Source: Caballeronia telluris
GTDB lineage: Bacteria; Pseudomonadota; Gammaproteobacteria; Burkholderiales; Burkholderiaceae
Assembly (NCBI RefSeq): GCF_001544495.1
Contig: NZ_FCNZ02000001.1
Location: 434,001-498,000, forward strand
Reading direction: 5' to 3'
DNA: 64,000 bases
Each line of letters begins with the position of its first letter. Position 1 is the stretch's first letter. Positions 25,093 through 33,769 of this stretch are shown piece after piece. A program made the translations under genes and the position numbers. Below the pieces are notes generated by a model. It saw only the letters and a program-made list of their open reading frames with translations, made no database searches and was not told the DNA's origin.

Positions 25093-27570
25093 TCAGTCCC
25101 TCAGGCGGCGCGCGGCGATCGCACGCAACGCACGGTAGAACAGCGCGGCGATGATCAGCGCGGCGAGCAGGCCGGAGAGCACCAGCAACAGCGGATGCGA
25201 CGACAGCGCCCAGCGCATGTAATGCATCGGCGACAAATGACCGACGTAGTACGCCTCGCCGTTCGACGTCACCGTGACCGAGCGGCCGTGGATCACCGCC
25301 ATCGCGCCCTGGATTTCCGGCAGCAGGTCGTTGTCGAGGAGGGCGGCGCTCAGGTCGGCGTCCGACTGGCCCGCCGCGCTGATGAGCGCAACCGCGCTCC
25401 GGCCTTTCTTCAGCGGCGATTCGAAGCCGGTGATCAGCGCGTCGCCGCTTGAACTCACAAGCGAGAGGTCCGCGCGCGCGGGCGAGCGCTCGACGCCGTG
25501 CGGCCCGTGCCACCAGTCGACGACCTTGTACGCGACATCGGTCAGCTCGAACGTGCGCGCGTCGCCGTCGCCGGAGAAAGGCATCGACTTCGACCAGCGT
25601 TGCAGCAGCGGCTGGCGTCCCGGTGAGCCGAGGATCAGCAAGTCCTTGTCGGCGAACTGGTCGACCTGATCGGCGGACGCGACCGCGACGTTCGTCGCCG
25701 GATAGCCCGTCGATGCGCCCATGCGCCCCATTTCGAGCAGGAACAGGCTGTAGTCGGCGGAACCGGCGTCGTTCGGCAGGATCACGGCGGTCTGCGACAA
25801 ATCCGCGAGACGCGTGAACGGGAAGCCGCCGTTCGCGAACGCGGCCAGATCGGGCAGCGCCATGTAATGCGGGAAACCGGAGAGGTCGATGGTCGAATTC
25901 GGATCGATTGCGCCGACGACGTTGTCCAGCACGCGCCCCGTGCATTCGCCCGTTTTCGGGATGTCGTAGTGGAAGTGCAGGCGCAACTGCGCGCGCGGCG
26001 TGAGCAGGAGCGGCGGCACATAAATCTCGCGGCGCGCGGCGACGGTCTTGTCCGGCATCACGCGGCTGAAGTACTGGCCGAGATCGAACGTCGATGCCGA
26101 CACCGCCGGAATTCGCAGCGACTGCACGAAGCCGTTGTTCACGCTGATGTTGAGCGACGAACGGTCCGGCGCGGGCCGCACCGTATAGCGATATCCGAGG
26201 TCGATCGGCACGCCCTTCGTCTGCCACATGAAGAGGTCGGGCGGCACGCGCAGGTTCACGCGCACGGCGTCGGCGTCGTAGCCGGTCGCGGTCAGCTCGC
26301 GGGCGTCCGCCAGTTCGCCGAAGCGCACCGGACGGTCGGTCGCGAGCCAGTTTGGCGCGTCGTACGGACGACGCGGCTGGAGGTCGGTCAGTTGCGTGAT
26401 CGTCGCGCTCGCGCCGGACAGCGCGTTCTGGCCCATGCCGAGCGCGCGTGCGGCGGTTTTCAGTTCGGTGTCGTTGCGGCCGAGCACGAGCAGGAAGCGT
26501 CCGCGCGCGGGCGCCGGGCGGTCGACGACGGCAATCGTCGGCCCGGAGACCGGCGGAATCTCGACGCCCGCCGGATGCGAATCGGACGTCGCGAAGATCA
26601 CGGCGTTGCCGGAAAGCGGCGCGTTGTCGATCTGCGCGGGGAACACGGCGCCGCGATAACCCGCGAGCGAACCGAACCACGATGCCACCGAGCCCGCCGC
26701 TTCGAGCGTCTGGCTCGTCGGCTTCTGCGCGAACACGAACGGCAGTTCGAGCCGGCGCACGTCGCGGCGGTCGAAGAACGGCGCGGGCAGCGCGGCGAGA
26801 TCGGGCTTGCTCGCGAGAAACGCGTAGCTCAGGTCGAGCGAACTGGCGTTGCTGACGGTCGCCCAGAGCGTCGAATTCGACGGGTCCTCGCACTGCTGCG
26901 TGTAATGGCCGATCAACTGCACGTTCAGGTGGTTGAACTCGGTGATGAAGCGCGGATCGATCGCGACGTCGCGCGCGACGAGCGTGCCCGCCTGATCGCG
27001 CGGCACCGGCAGCGTCGCCGCGATTTCGCCGTTGATCAGCACCTTCAACTGCGAGATGTTCGGCAACAGCGACGGCGAATAGCTGTAGATCAGATGCAGC
27101 ACGGCGGCCGTCACGACTTCGTCGCCGCGCACGGAGAACGGCACGCCGTTCTGGCCGTCGGTGCCGCGCAGTTGCAGCGGATCGAGCGCGCCGAGGTCGG
27201 CGAACGTGAGCGTCTGACGGCGCCCGCCCGGCACGAGCGTGCCCGGATCGGCGGTGGTCGGCACGCGCACGGTGAGCGGCTTGCCCTGGTTGCCCGAGAA
27301 CGCCGGCACCGGCATCGCCAGCGCGGGCTGCGCGACCGTCGCCGGATTCAGCACCACGGCCGGACTCGGCGCGGGCACCGAGCCGACGCCGGTCGCGTCG
27401 GTTGCGCTCGGTGCGCTCGCCGCCGTGGCCGCGCTCGCGAGCGGCGCCGCGAACGCGGTCTGCAACGCGATCCAGACTGCCAGCACGCGCCCGAGGGGTC
27501 TTTCGCAGAAACGTGGCGTGCGCTCGCCGGGTTCGTGATCCACGCGCAACTTCGAGAAGCTCTTGCCCAT
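25093..27570 (-). CDS. bcsB: Cellulose synthase periplasmic subunit BcsB
   Basis: An 825-residue periplasmic, membrane-anchored partner of BcsA. The N-terminal export signal is about residues 20-45 (V-L-A-V-W-I-A-L-Q-T-A-F-A-A). Four-part carbohydrate-binding and flavodoxin-like repeats follow, and a C-terminal membrane helix (about 793-815) precedes the basic tail R-A-I-A-A-R-R-L-R-D. The ATG at 27570 begins 2 bases after the bcsA stop and is preferred over an in-frame codon at 27627 inside bcsA. BcsB docks to BcsA through its C-terminal helix and passes the glucan to BcsC. Confidence 0.93.
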   Translation of the reverse strand: MGKSFSKLRVDHEPGERTPRFCERPLGRVLAVWIALQTAFAAPLASAATAASAPSATDATGVGSVPAPSPAVVLNPATVAQPALAMPVPAFSGNQGKPLTVRVPTTADPGTLVPGGRRQTLTFADLGALDPLQLRGTDGQNGVPFSVRGDEVVTAAVLHLIYSYSPSLLPNISQLKVLINGEIAATLPVPRDQAGTLVARDVAIDPRFITEFNHLNVQLIGHYTQQCEDPSNSTLWATVSNASSLDLSYAFLASKPDLAALPAPFFDRRDVRRLELPFVFAQKPTSQTLEAAGSVASWFGSLAGYRGAVFPAQIDNAPLSGNAVIFATSDSHPAGVEIPPVSGPTIAVVDRPAPARGRFLLVLGRNDTELKTAARALGMGQNALSGASATITQLTDLQPRRPYDAPNWLATDRPVRFGELADARELTATGYDADAVRVNLRVPPDLFMWQTKGVPIDLGYRYTVRPAPDRSSLNISVNNGFVQSLRIPAVSASTFDLGQYFSRVMPDKTVAARREIYVPPLLLTPRAQLRLHFHYDIPKTGECTGRVLDNVVGAIDPNSTIDLSGFPHYMALPDLAAFANGGFPFTRLADLSQTAVILPNDAGSADYSLFLLEMGRMGASTGYPATNVAVASADQVDQFADKDLLILGSPGRQPLLQRWSKSMPFSGDGDARTFELTDVAYKVVDWWHGPHGVERSPARADLSLVSSSGDALITGFESPLKKGRSAVALISAAGQSDADLSAALLDNDLLPEIQGAMAVIHGRSVTVTSNGEAYYVGHLSPMHYMRWALSSHPLLLVLSGLLAALIIAALFYRALRAIAARRLRD

Positions 27571-27572
27571 TT

Positions 27573-29780
27573 TCAGTCTTTCGTTTTCAGCTTCTTGGTA
27601 TCGATGGGGCGCTTGGCGCCGAGCCACGTCCGAAGGTCACTGTGAAGATGTTCGAACAATCCTGCGATGCCGCGCGTGCCGACCAGCAGCACATGCGACA
27701 ACCCGCGCAGGGGCGTGTCGGCGAGACGTCCCTCGCCCCATTGGGTCCAGGCATCCGCGCGCGCGAAGGTCGTCTTGACGAACTCGAACTCCTGTTCGCG
27801 CGTGAGCGTGGAAAAGCGCAGGCCGACGCGCCCCGGCGCCGTGAAGCCGACCGTCGCGGGAAACGCGTATTCCTCGTCGCCGCGAAAGAGCGAGACGGTC
27901 ACGCGCTCGTGCATCGGCACCTCGATCTCGCTCGGCAACTTCACGCCGACGCCGCCTTCCGAGTAGTCGATCGTTTCGCACGCGAGCGTGCGGCCCGTCG
28001 AAAACTTGAGCATCACGGGCATCTGCATGTGCACGCGATGCGTCGTGCGGACCTGCTTGCGCTCGCTCGCCGCCGCGACGCTCGCGCCGAGAATCAGCAT
28101 GTTGTAGACGGTCCAGCACAGGTTCAGGATGGTCGTCTGCACTTCGCTTCGCACGTCCCAGTACAGCCAGATATGCGCGACGCCCGCGACGAAGCCGATC
28201 AGGTTCAGCAGCAGCAAAAAGAGATAGGGACGCGAGATCGACCAGTCGAAATAATCCTTCGCGATCTGGCCGCCTTTCGCCGTCACGTTGAATTTGCCAA
28301 GCTTCGGGTTGATGACGGCGAGCAGCGTCGGCGCCGTGATGTACGACGCCAGCACCGATTCATACACTTCGGCCCAGAACGAATGGCGGAAGGAGCGCTG
28401 CATCCGCGAATTCGTGATGCTCGCGTGCATCATGTGCGGCAGCGCGAAGATCGCGATGGTGCTCGCCGCCGCCTCGATCACATGCGCGCCGAAGAACAGG
28501 AACGACAGCGGCGCGGTCAGGAAGACGAGTCGCGGGATGCCGTAGAAGAAGTGCATCATCGCGTTGAGATAACACAGGCGCTGGCCGATCTTCAGGCCGC
28601 GGCCCGTCAGCGGATTGTCGATGCGGAAAATCTGCGTCATGCCGCGCGCCCAGCGGATGCGCTGGCCGATGTGGCCCGAGAGACTTTCCGTCGCGAGGCC
28701 GGCCGCCTGCGGAATCGCGAGATACGCGGTCGTGTAGCCGAGGCGGTGCAGCTTGAGCGCTGTATGCGCGTCTTCGGTCACGGTTTCCACCGCGATGCCG
28801 CCGATTTCTTCCACCATCGTGCGGCGCAGGATCGCGCACGAGCCGCAGAAGAAGGTCGCGTTCCAGAGGTCGTTGCCGTCCTGCACGAGCCCGTAGAACA
28901 GTTCGCCTTCGTTCGGCACCTTGCGGAACGTGCCGAGATTGCGTTCGAACGGGTCCGGCGAGAAGAAATGGTGCGGCGTCTGGAGCATCGCGAGCAGCTT
29001 GTCGCGCAGGAACCAGCCGAGGCCGATTTGCAGGAACGAGCGCGTCGGGATGTGATCGCAGTCGAAGATCGCGAGATATTCGCCCTTCGTGATCTTCAGC
29101 GCCTCGTTGATGTTGCCGGCCTTCGCGTGGCGGTTGTGCGTGCGGATCGTCCAGTGGACGCCGATTTCCTCGCAAAACGCCTTGAACTCCGGGCGACGGC
29201 CGTCGTCGAGTACGTGGATCGCGATCTTGTCGGTCGGATAGTCGAGCGCGAGCGCGGCGTAGATCGTCGGCTTCACGACCGAGAGCGGTTCGTTGTAGGT
29301 CGGAATGAAGATGTCGACGGTCGGCCACTCGGCGCGCGACGCGGGCAGCGGCATCGGCTTGCGCTTGAGCGGCCACGCGGTCTGGAAATAGCCGAGCAGC
29401 AGCACGATCGTCGAATAGACTTCGGCCGAGACGAGCAAGAGTCCCCACGCGGCGTCGAGCGGACGCTCCCAGTACGTGGTTTCCGTCAGTCGCCAGAACA
29501 TGTAGCGGCCCGAGGCGACCACCGACAGCATGATCATCACGAGCGTCGCGTACTGGCCCTGCAGACGGCGAAAACCGAGCGCGAAGAGGAAACAAAGCGT
29601 GGCGAACGCGAGTTGCTCGCCGAACGCGAGCGGCACCGTCATCACGAAGTACAGCGCGACGACCGCGAACAGCGTCACGAGAATCGTCACCGGGCGGCTC
29701 GCCCAGATGCGCGCATCGACGAAACGTTCGAGGCGCGAAGCCTTCTCGGCCGCCTCGGGCGTGGCATTGGGCGTGCTCAT
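27573..29780 (-). CDS. bcsA: Cellulose synthase catalytic subunit BcsA (UDP-forming, PilZ-controlled)
   Basis: A 735-residue inner-membrane glycosyltransferase family 2 enzyme that polymerises UDP-glucose into beta-1,4-glucan. All catalytic landmarks are present: H-V-L-D-D-G (about 192), the metal site D-C-D-H (about 240), F-F-C-G-S-C-A, the base in V-T-E-D-A-H (about 335) and the product-site Q-R-I-R-W (about 372), with flanking membrane helices. A C-terminal PilZ domain (about 575-670) carries R-T-T-H-R and D-Y-S-E-G-G, the two halves of the cyclic-di-GMP site, so activity should depend on c-di-GMP. The ATG overlaps the bcsQ stop by 3 bp. Confidence 0.96.
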   Translation of the reverse strand: MSTPNATPEAAEKASRLERFVDARIWASRPVTILVTLFAVVALYFVMTVPLAFGEQLAFATLCFLFALGFRRLQGQYATLVMIMLSVVASGRYMFWRLTETTYWERPLDAAWGLLLVSAEVYSTIVLLLGYFQTAWPLKRKPMPLPASRAEWPTVDIFIPTYNEPLSVVKPTIYAALALDYPTDKIAIHVLDDGRRPEFKAFCEEIGVHWTIRTHNRHAKAGNINEALKITKGEYLAIFDCDHIPTRSFLQIGLGWFLRDKLLAMLQTPHHFFSPDPFERNLGTFRKVPNEGELFYGLVQDGNDLWNATFFCGSCAILRRTMVEEIGGIAVETVTEDAHTALKLHRLGYTTAYLAIPQAAGLATESLSGHIGQRIRWARGMTQIFRIDNPLTGRGLKIGQRLCYLNAMMHFFYGIPRLVFLTAPLSFLFFGAHVIEAAASTIAIFALPHMMHASITNSRMQRSFRHSFWAEVYESVLASYITAPTLLAVINPKLGKFNVTAKGGQIAKDYFDWSISRPYLFLLLLNLIGFVAGVAHIWLYWDVRSEVQTTILNLCWTVYNMLILGASVAAASERKQVRTTHRVHMQMPVMLKFSTGRTLACETIDYSEGGVGVKLPSEIEVPMHERVTVSLFRGDEEYAFPATVGFTAPGRVGLRFSTLTREQEFEFVKTTFARADAWTQWGEGRLADTPLRGLSHVLLVGTRGIAGLFEHLHSDLRTWLGAKRPIDTKKLKTKD

Positions 29781-30565
29781 GCGACGTTCCTCGGCGAGAC
29801 CTGCATCGTGTCGATCGCCGACAGCAGCCAGTCGCCGCACGCGCGCAGATCGGCGGCGGCCTGCGAGAGCGGGTCGTAATGGATGAGCGTGGTGTCGCAT
29901 GCGAGCGATTCGCTCACGCCTTCGTCCTGATGGATCACGCCCGGAAAAAGCTTCGCGCCGAGCATGTTGCGCAGCACCTTCAGCACGTCCTTGCTCAACT
30001 GGCGCGACTGGTCGACCTGATTGACGACGTAGCCCTGTCCGCCGAAATCGCTGCGCGGCGACGCGTAATTCTCGATCATGCGTTCCATCTGCGGGATCGC
30101 GGCGTAGGACGCGGCGTCCGCGAGCACGACGTTCAGCGCGAAATTGGCCGCCGTCAGCGCCGTGCGCGTGTAGACCGACGAACCCGGCGGCGTATCGACG
30201 ATCACGATGTCCGACGGATCGAGCGCGAGCGTGTCGAGCGAATGCGCGAGCCACGCCGGCTCGCGGTCGACGTGCGCCTCGAAGCGGCGGCGGTCGTTTT
30301 CGAGCACCGCGCCGTAGGGCAGGACGGTGACGCCGTCGACGCCGTCGAACATCACGCTTTGCCAGGCGTCGCCAGCGAGCGTCGCGCGCGAGATGCCGTC
30401 GATGCTGTCGAGCGGAATGCCGAAATGCAGGCGCAGCGCGTTTTGCGGATCGAGGTCGAGCACGATCACGCGGCGCGAGCGCGCGGCGAGCACGGACGCG
30501 AGATTCGCGGCGAGTGTCGTCTTGCCGACGCCGCCCTTGGCCGATACCACGGTAATGACTTTCAT
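29777..30565 (-). CDS. bcsQ: Cellulose biosynthesis MinD-like ATPase BcsQ
   Basis: A 262-residue P-loop ATPase of the MinD/ParA class (also called YhjQ). The deviant Walker A is K-G-G-V-G-K-T-T (about 10-17), with switch-type D-L-D-P-Q-N-A and V-D-T-P-P-G. In E. coli it is required for cellulose synthesis and polar placement of the machinery. The ATG at 30565 overlaps the bcsP stop; a longer reading to 30592 lies within bcsP. It precedes bcsA with overlap, so the genes are co-translated. Confidence 0.92.
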   Translation of the reverse strand: MKVITVVSAKGGVGKTTLAANLASVLAARSRRVIVLDLDPQNALRLHFGIPLDSIDGISRATLAGDAWQSVMFDGVDGVTVLPYGAVLENDRRRFEAHVDREPAWLAHSLDTLALDPSDIVIVDTPPGSSVYTRTALTAANFALNVVLADAASYAAIPQMERMIENYASPRSDFGGQGYVVNQVDQSRQLSKDVLKVLRNMLGAKLFPGVIHQDEGVSESLACDTTLIHYDPLSQAAADLRACGDWLLSAIDTMQVSPRNVA

Positions 30566-31344
30566 GAGCGCGGCGTCCGGCTGGTGGCCCACGCGCGGCT
30601 CGCGGCGGGGTTGTCGTGGCGGGCGTCGTCCGGGTCGGCGAGCGAACCGCGCAGGCGATCGAAGACCGAGACGAGCGACTTCTCGGCCGCCGCCGGGACT
30701 TGCGGCTGCGGCGCGGCATCCGGCGCGGGCGAGGCGAAAAGCTTGCCGAGGATCGAGTGCGGCGCCGGGGCGGGCGCTTGCGCTTGCAGAACCGCCGGGC
30801 GCGCGGGCGGTGCTGCGGGCGGCGTCGCGAGGGCGGCGCGCAACGGCGTCTGGGCCGGGCGCGATGCGAACGGATTTGCCGCGGCGGGCCCAGCCGGTGC
30901 GAACGGTGCAACTGGCGCAGCCGGCGCGACCGGAGCCGCAGCGGGCGACGTCGCCGCCAGCGTGGCTGCTTCGGCCGACGGCGCCGCTTCAACCGCATCC
31001 GCGAAGCGCGACGCGCCCGGCGCGACAGCCGGCAGCGTCACATTGCCGATCGGCGGAATCGTGCGCCGGTGCGCTCGGGCGAAGAGCGGCGGCTTGCCGC
31101 GGTTGATCGGCGTGGGCGAAGCGTCGGCCGCCGCATCGCCGCGCGCACCGCGCGCCGTCGGCAACTGGACGTCGCGACGCTGCGCGACCTCGGGAATCGG
31201 CGGCTGCGCGAAATCGAGCGTCGCAAGGAGCGGCCAGCGCGTGCGTGCCGAGCGCGCTTCGTTCTCCTTGCCTATTTCCTGATAATCGCCGGCGTTGCCG
31301 CCGAAGTGCTCGAATAACTTTTCGATGTCCCGCGAAGTGTTCAT
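30562..31344 (-). CDS. bcsP: Cellulose biosynthesis protein BcsP (BcsR-like N-terminus plus Pro/Ala-rich tail)
   Basis: A 260-residue protein. The first 40 residues (S-R-D-I-E-K-L-F-E-H-F-G-G-N-A-G-D-Y-Q-E, then A-R-T-R-W-P-L-L) resemble the small BcsR regulator; the rest is low-complexity Ala/Pro-rich sequence with a final S-V-F-D-R-L-R-G-S-L motif. Such BcsP proteins occur before bcsQ in beta-proteobacterial operons, where they take the place of BcsR. The ATG at 31344 is chosen over 31383 because the BcsR-like motif begins there and GAGGAC lies upstream. Its stop overlaps the bcsQ start by 4 bases. A scaffolding or regulatory role is inferred. Confidence 0.85.
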   Translation of the reverse strand: MNTSRDIEKLFEHFGGNAGDYQEIGKENEARSARTRWPLLATLDFAQPPIPEVAQRRDVQLPTARGARGDAAADASPTPINRGKPPLFARAHRRTIPPIGNVTLPAVAPGASRFADAVEAAPSAEAATLAATSPAAAPVAPAAPVAPFAPAGPAAANPFASRPAQTPLRAALATPPAAPPARPAVLQAQAPAPAPHSILGKLFASPAPDAAPQPQVPAAAEKSLVSVFDRLRGSLADPDDARHDNPAASRAWATSRTPRS

Positions 31345-31499
31345 GATGCCGCCGTCCTCGGAATGCCCTGATTCGCTTTGCAATTTAGTAATGCCGCGCG
31401 GATTTCGCAGAACCGCTGCGGGTAATGATTCAAAGCGAGGGCATCGAATTTCGATGCCGTGTCCACGCTTCGCTTTTTCTGTCAGTGACGATGTTTTGT

Positions 31500-31955
31500 T
31501 TATGCCGCGCCGCGTGCCAATCGAAATTCGACCGCGGCATTTTCGTCGAATTCACCCGCTTGCTTCACCGCGAGACCGTCCGCGCCGAGCGCGCCCAGCC
31601 AGTGCTGGTAGGCGCCTTCGAGAAACGCGGGCGTCCAGGCGAGCGCGCGCTCGCCGAATGCCGGCAACGGCGCGCAGTAGTGCGTGATGCTCAGGAACGC
31701 GGGCTCCTCCGCGAGCGCGACGAAACCCCACTCGGTCTCGCGCCACAAGGCGTTGAGCGATTCGACGAGATCCGCGAGCGAGTCGCACGCGGGCAGCGGA
31801 TGCGCGTTCGCGAAGCGCTGGCCGATCCGGTTCATCAGTTGACGCAGTTCATTGCGCCCGATCTGCGCTTCGAATTCTTCGGCCAGCGCGGCGAGCACGC
31901 CACGCCATTGCGTCGATATCTGGCGTTCCAGCAGGTAATCAAAAATGGCAACCAT
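31500..31955 (-). CDS. bcsD: Cellulose synthase operon protein BcsD
   Basis: A 151-residue protein matching the BcsD (cellulose synthase D) family: an N-terminal helical part with Q-W-R-G-V-L-A-A-L-A-E-E-F, then L-M-N-R-I-G-Q-R-F-A, and a C-terminal part with L-S-I-T-H-Y-C-A-P-L-P-A-F-G and F-L-E-G-A-Y-Q-H-W-L. In Komagataeibacter, BcsD forms an octameric periplasmic ring that aligns glucan chains, but no signal peptide is visible here. It is the first gene of the operon, 155 bp before bcsP. BcsD together with BcsP/BcsQ marks a hybrid between the type I and enterobacterial operon types. Confidence 0.85.
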   Translation of the reverse strand: MVAIFDYLLERQISTQWRGVLAALAEEFEAQIGRNELRQLMNRIGQRFANAHPLPACDSLADLVESLNALWRETEWGFVALAEEPAFLSITHYCAPLPAFGERALAWTPAFLEGAYQHWLGALGADGLAVKQAGEFDENAAVEFRLARGAA

Positions 31956-32402
31956 GTAGGCCCTGAAAGAGACTGGGAACTCCGACCGATATTCGGTCGT
32001 TCTTACTCGGAAAGCTTTGAAAGCTTAATCGCTGCTTGCGGGCAACATAATCCGCCGTGCTTATCTATGTGATTTCGCACGCCCGAAGGTACTTCAACAG
32101 GTTTTTTTTCGCCAGTAGAAAGACTAGCAGTGCCATTTATATCGAATTTGATGAAGACACCCGCAATCGCCCCGCAATTTACCGATTCGCGCATTTAGCG
32201 GATGGACAAAAACTCTGCGTTGGCATGACAGCATGTAAATAACACTGTTTCGTCCGACTAAACTCACGTTTGTACTATCTCGTTAACGGCGCGGAGGCCG
32301 CTGAGTTTACCTGCGTCGAGCGGAAATACGCGATTTTCTGACGGGAGGGTCCGCGGTTCAGCGTGAAGCACGGACGAAGGCAGGAGTCGGTGAGCGGAGG
32401 GG
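31956..32402. other. AT-richer intergenic region upstream of bcsD
   Basis: No gene supported. It should hold the promoter of the cellulose operon on the minus strand. A short palindrome GACCGA-TAT-TCGGTC (31984-31998) lies about 30 bp upstream of bcsD and could be an operator. A 61-codon open frame on the plus strand (32057-32242) lacks a ribosome site and is not called. Confidence 0.5.
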
Positions 32403-32403
32403 C

Positions 32404-32430
32404 AAAAAAAAGCGCCCCGTTCGGGGCGCT
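32404..32430 (-). terminator. Intrinsic terminator after the 64-residue protein gene
   Basis: An 8-bp stem AGCGCCCC/GGGGCGCT (32411-32418 with 32423-32430), 4-base loop, followed on the minus strand by a run of eight T. It is 23 bp past the stop of the small gene at 32453, which supports that gene being real. Confidence 0.85.
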
Positions 32431-32452
32431 GTTCGAGGGACTAGCTCTTGGA

Positions 32453-32647
32453 TCACAGATTCGCCCTGACGGCGTCTCTGACGGCATCCATCACGATGCC
32501 GTAGTCGAGCGGGATGTCTAGCGAATCGGAGTAGCCGGAATCGTCGGAAGACGATTGGGGCATCGCGCGGAGCGGAGGCTCGACGTTCGCTTCGCCGGGA
32601 CGGACCGCGCCTCCTTCGTTAACACCCTGCACTTGCGGATTCTTCAC
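32453..32647 (-). CDS. Small acidic hypothetical protein
   Basis: A 64-residue protein not recognised. It begins with GTG at 32647 behind an excellent site AAGGAGTAAATC and ends just before a textbook terminator, so it is almost certainly transcribed and translated as a single gene. The sequence is polar and probably unstructured in its first half (G-V-N-E-G-G, P-Q-S-S-S-D-D-S-G-Y-S-D-S), with a short C-terminal amphipathic helix G-I-V-M-D-A-V-R-D-A-V-R-A-N-L. No signal peptide, Cys or metal motif. It lies upstream of bcsD on the same strand but is separated by a terminator, so it is not part of the bcs operon. Confidence 0.65.
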   Translation of the reverse strand: MKNPQVQGVNEGGAVRPGEANVEPPLRAMPQSSSDDSGYSDSLDIPLDYGIVMDAVRDAVRANL

Positions 32648-33084
32648 GATTTACTCCTTGCGGTAGTGGGAGCGGGCGAGAGAGTGCAATATAGACCAAA
32701 AGGGATGACGATTTGACGACGTTCATTTCACCCGACAGCAGACTGGAGGCGGCGCGAAGCAAAGGAATCCGACGCCGGCTGCGTCTGCGACAAGTGCGCG
32801 GCTCTACAGTTTAATCGCGACCGTGCCAGGCGGATGTTCGCGCAGGTTATGGTGCGCACGTTCGGGTATAGCGATTGCGCACCGCGAACGGGCGTGAATA
32901 TTGCCGGAATGCGCCGCTTTGGTGCGTCAGCGAACATAGACCGAAAGGGGAAATCCGCGCGATTCCGTCGTCCGGGGAAACTATTTCTGCCCATTTCGCG
33001 GCTGTCATGCAGCTTTGTTCGCCACTATGATCGTGTCGCAGAGCGGGCGCCGTTGTCCGCGAGCCGTGTAAGGAGAAATAGGTT
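32648..33084. other. Intergenic region between two divergent genes
   Basis: No gene supported; open frames here lack ribosome sites. It holds divergent promoters for the small protein and the NAD(P)-binding protein. An inverted repeat GGTGCGCA (32851-32858) / TGCGCACC (32876-32883) with a 17-base spacer could be an operator; no protein can be assigned to it. Confidence 0.4.
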
Positions 33085-33699
33085 ATGAGCAGGATCGCAA
33101 TCATCGGAGCGACGGGGCACGTCGGAACGCAATTGCTCGCGGAGGCGTTGCGCCGCGGACACACCGTGACCGGCATTGCGCGCAATGCGGCGCCGCTAGA
33201 AGGAAGAGAGGGCGTGAGCGCGCGCAGCGTCGATCTGTTCGACGCGAACGCGCTGGCGGGTGCAATGGAGGATCACGACGCCGTGTTCAGTTCGGCGCGC
33301 TTCGCGGGCGTTCCGGCGAGCGCGATTGTCGGGCCGGTGCGGGAGGCGGGCGTCCCGCGGCTGATGGTGGTGGGCGGTGCGGGCAGTCTCTTCGTCGCGC
33401 CCGGCGTGCGCGTGATCGACACGCCCGAATTCCCGCCGCAGTACAAGGAAGAGGCCGCCGCGGGCGCCGCATTCCTCGATGCCCTGCGTGCGGAGAAGGA
33501 ACTGGACTGGACGTTCGTCTCGCCGTCGGCGGAATTCGTCGATGGCAAGCGCACGCAGCATTTCCGCCTCGGCCGCGACGAGTTGCTCGTGGATGGTAGC
33601 GGCCGGAGCTGGATCACGTTCCAGGACTTCGCGATCGCCTTCCTCGACGAATTCGAAAAGCCCGCGCATATCCGCCAGCGTTTCACGGTCGGATACTGA
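33085..33699 (+). CDS. NAD(P)-binding oxidoreductase, atypical SDR (YwnB/NmrA-like)
   Basis: A 204-residue Rossmann-fold protein with the N-terminal dinucleotide motif I-I-G-A-T-G-H-V-G (residues 4-12), D-L-F-D-A-N for the adenine end, and V-V-G-G-A-G-S-L in the middle. Size and motif place it with small NAD(P)H-binding proteins of the NmrA/YwnB type, often flavin reductases or redox sensors. AAGGAG precedes the ATG. No catalytic Tyr-x3-Lys is evident, as in other atypical members. Monocistronic, ending at a terminator. Confidence 0.85.
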   Translation: MSRIAIIGATGHVGTQLLAEALRRGHTVTGIARNAAPLEGREGVSARSVDLFDANALAGAMEDHDAVFSSARFAGVPASAIVGPVREAGVPRLMVVGGAGSLFVAPGVRVIDTPEFPPQYKEEAAAGAAFLDALRAEKELDWTFVSPSAEFVDGKRTQHFRLGRDELLVDGSGRSWITFQDFAIAFLDEFEKPAHIRQRFTVGY

Positions 33700-33726
33700 T
33701 CGATCCGTCTGGCGTAAGCAAAACGC

Positions 33727-33752
33727 AAGCGGCGCTCATTCGAGCGCCGCTT
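33727..33752. terminator. Intrinsic terminator between convergent genes
   Basis: A perfect 11-bp stem (33727-33737 with 33742-33752) with loop ATTC, followed by TTTC on the plus strand. It lies between the convergent NAD(P)-binding gene and the DUF3331 gene. Confidence 0.75.
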
Positions 33753-33769
33753 TCAGCCGTGTGGGCGAG

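Noticed and set aside
25867..27645. A 592-codon open frame opposite bcsB
   Set aside because: Antisense shadow; the minus strand encodes a full BcsB with all expected parts.
32057..32242. A 61-codon plus-strand frame upstream of bcsD
   Set aside because: No ribosome site; AT-rich promoter-like DNA; no homology recognised.
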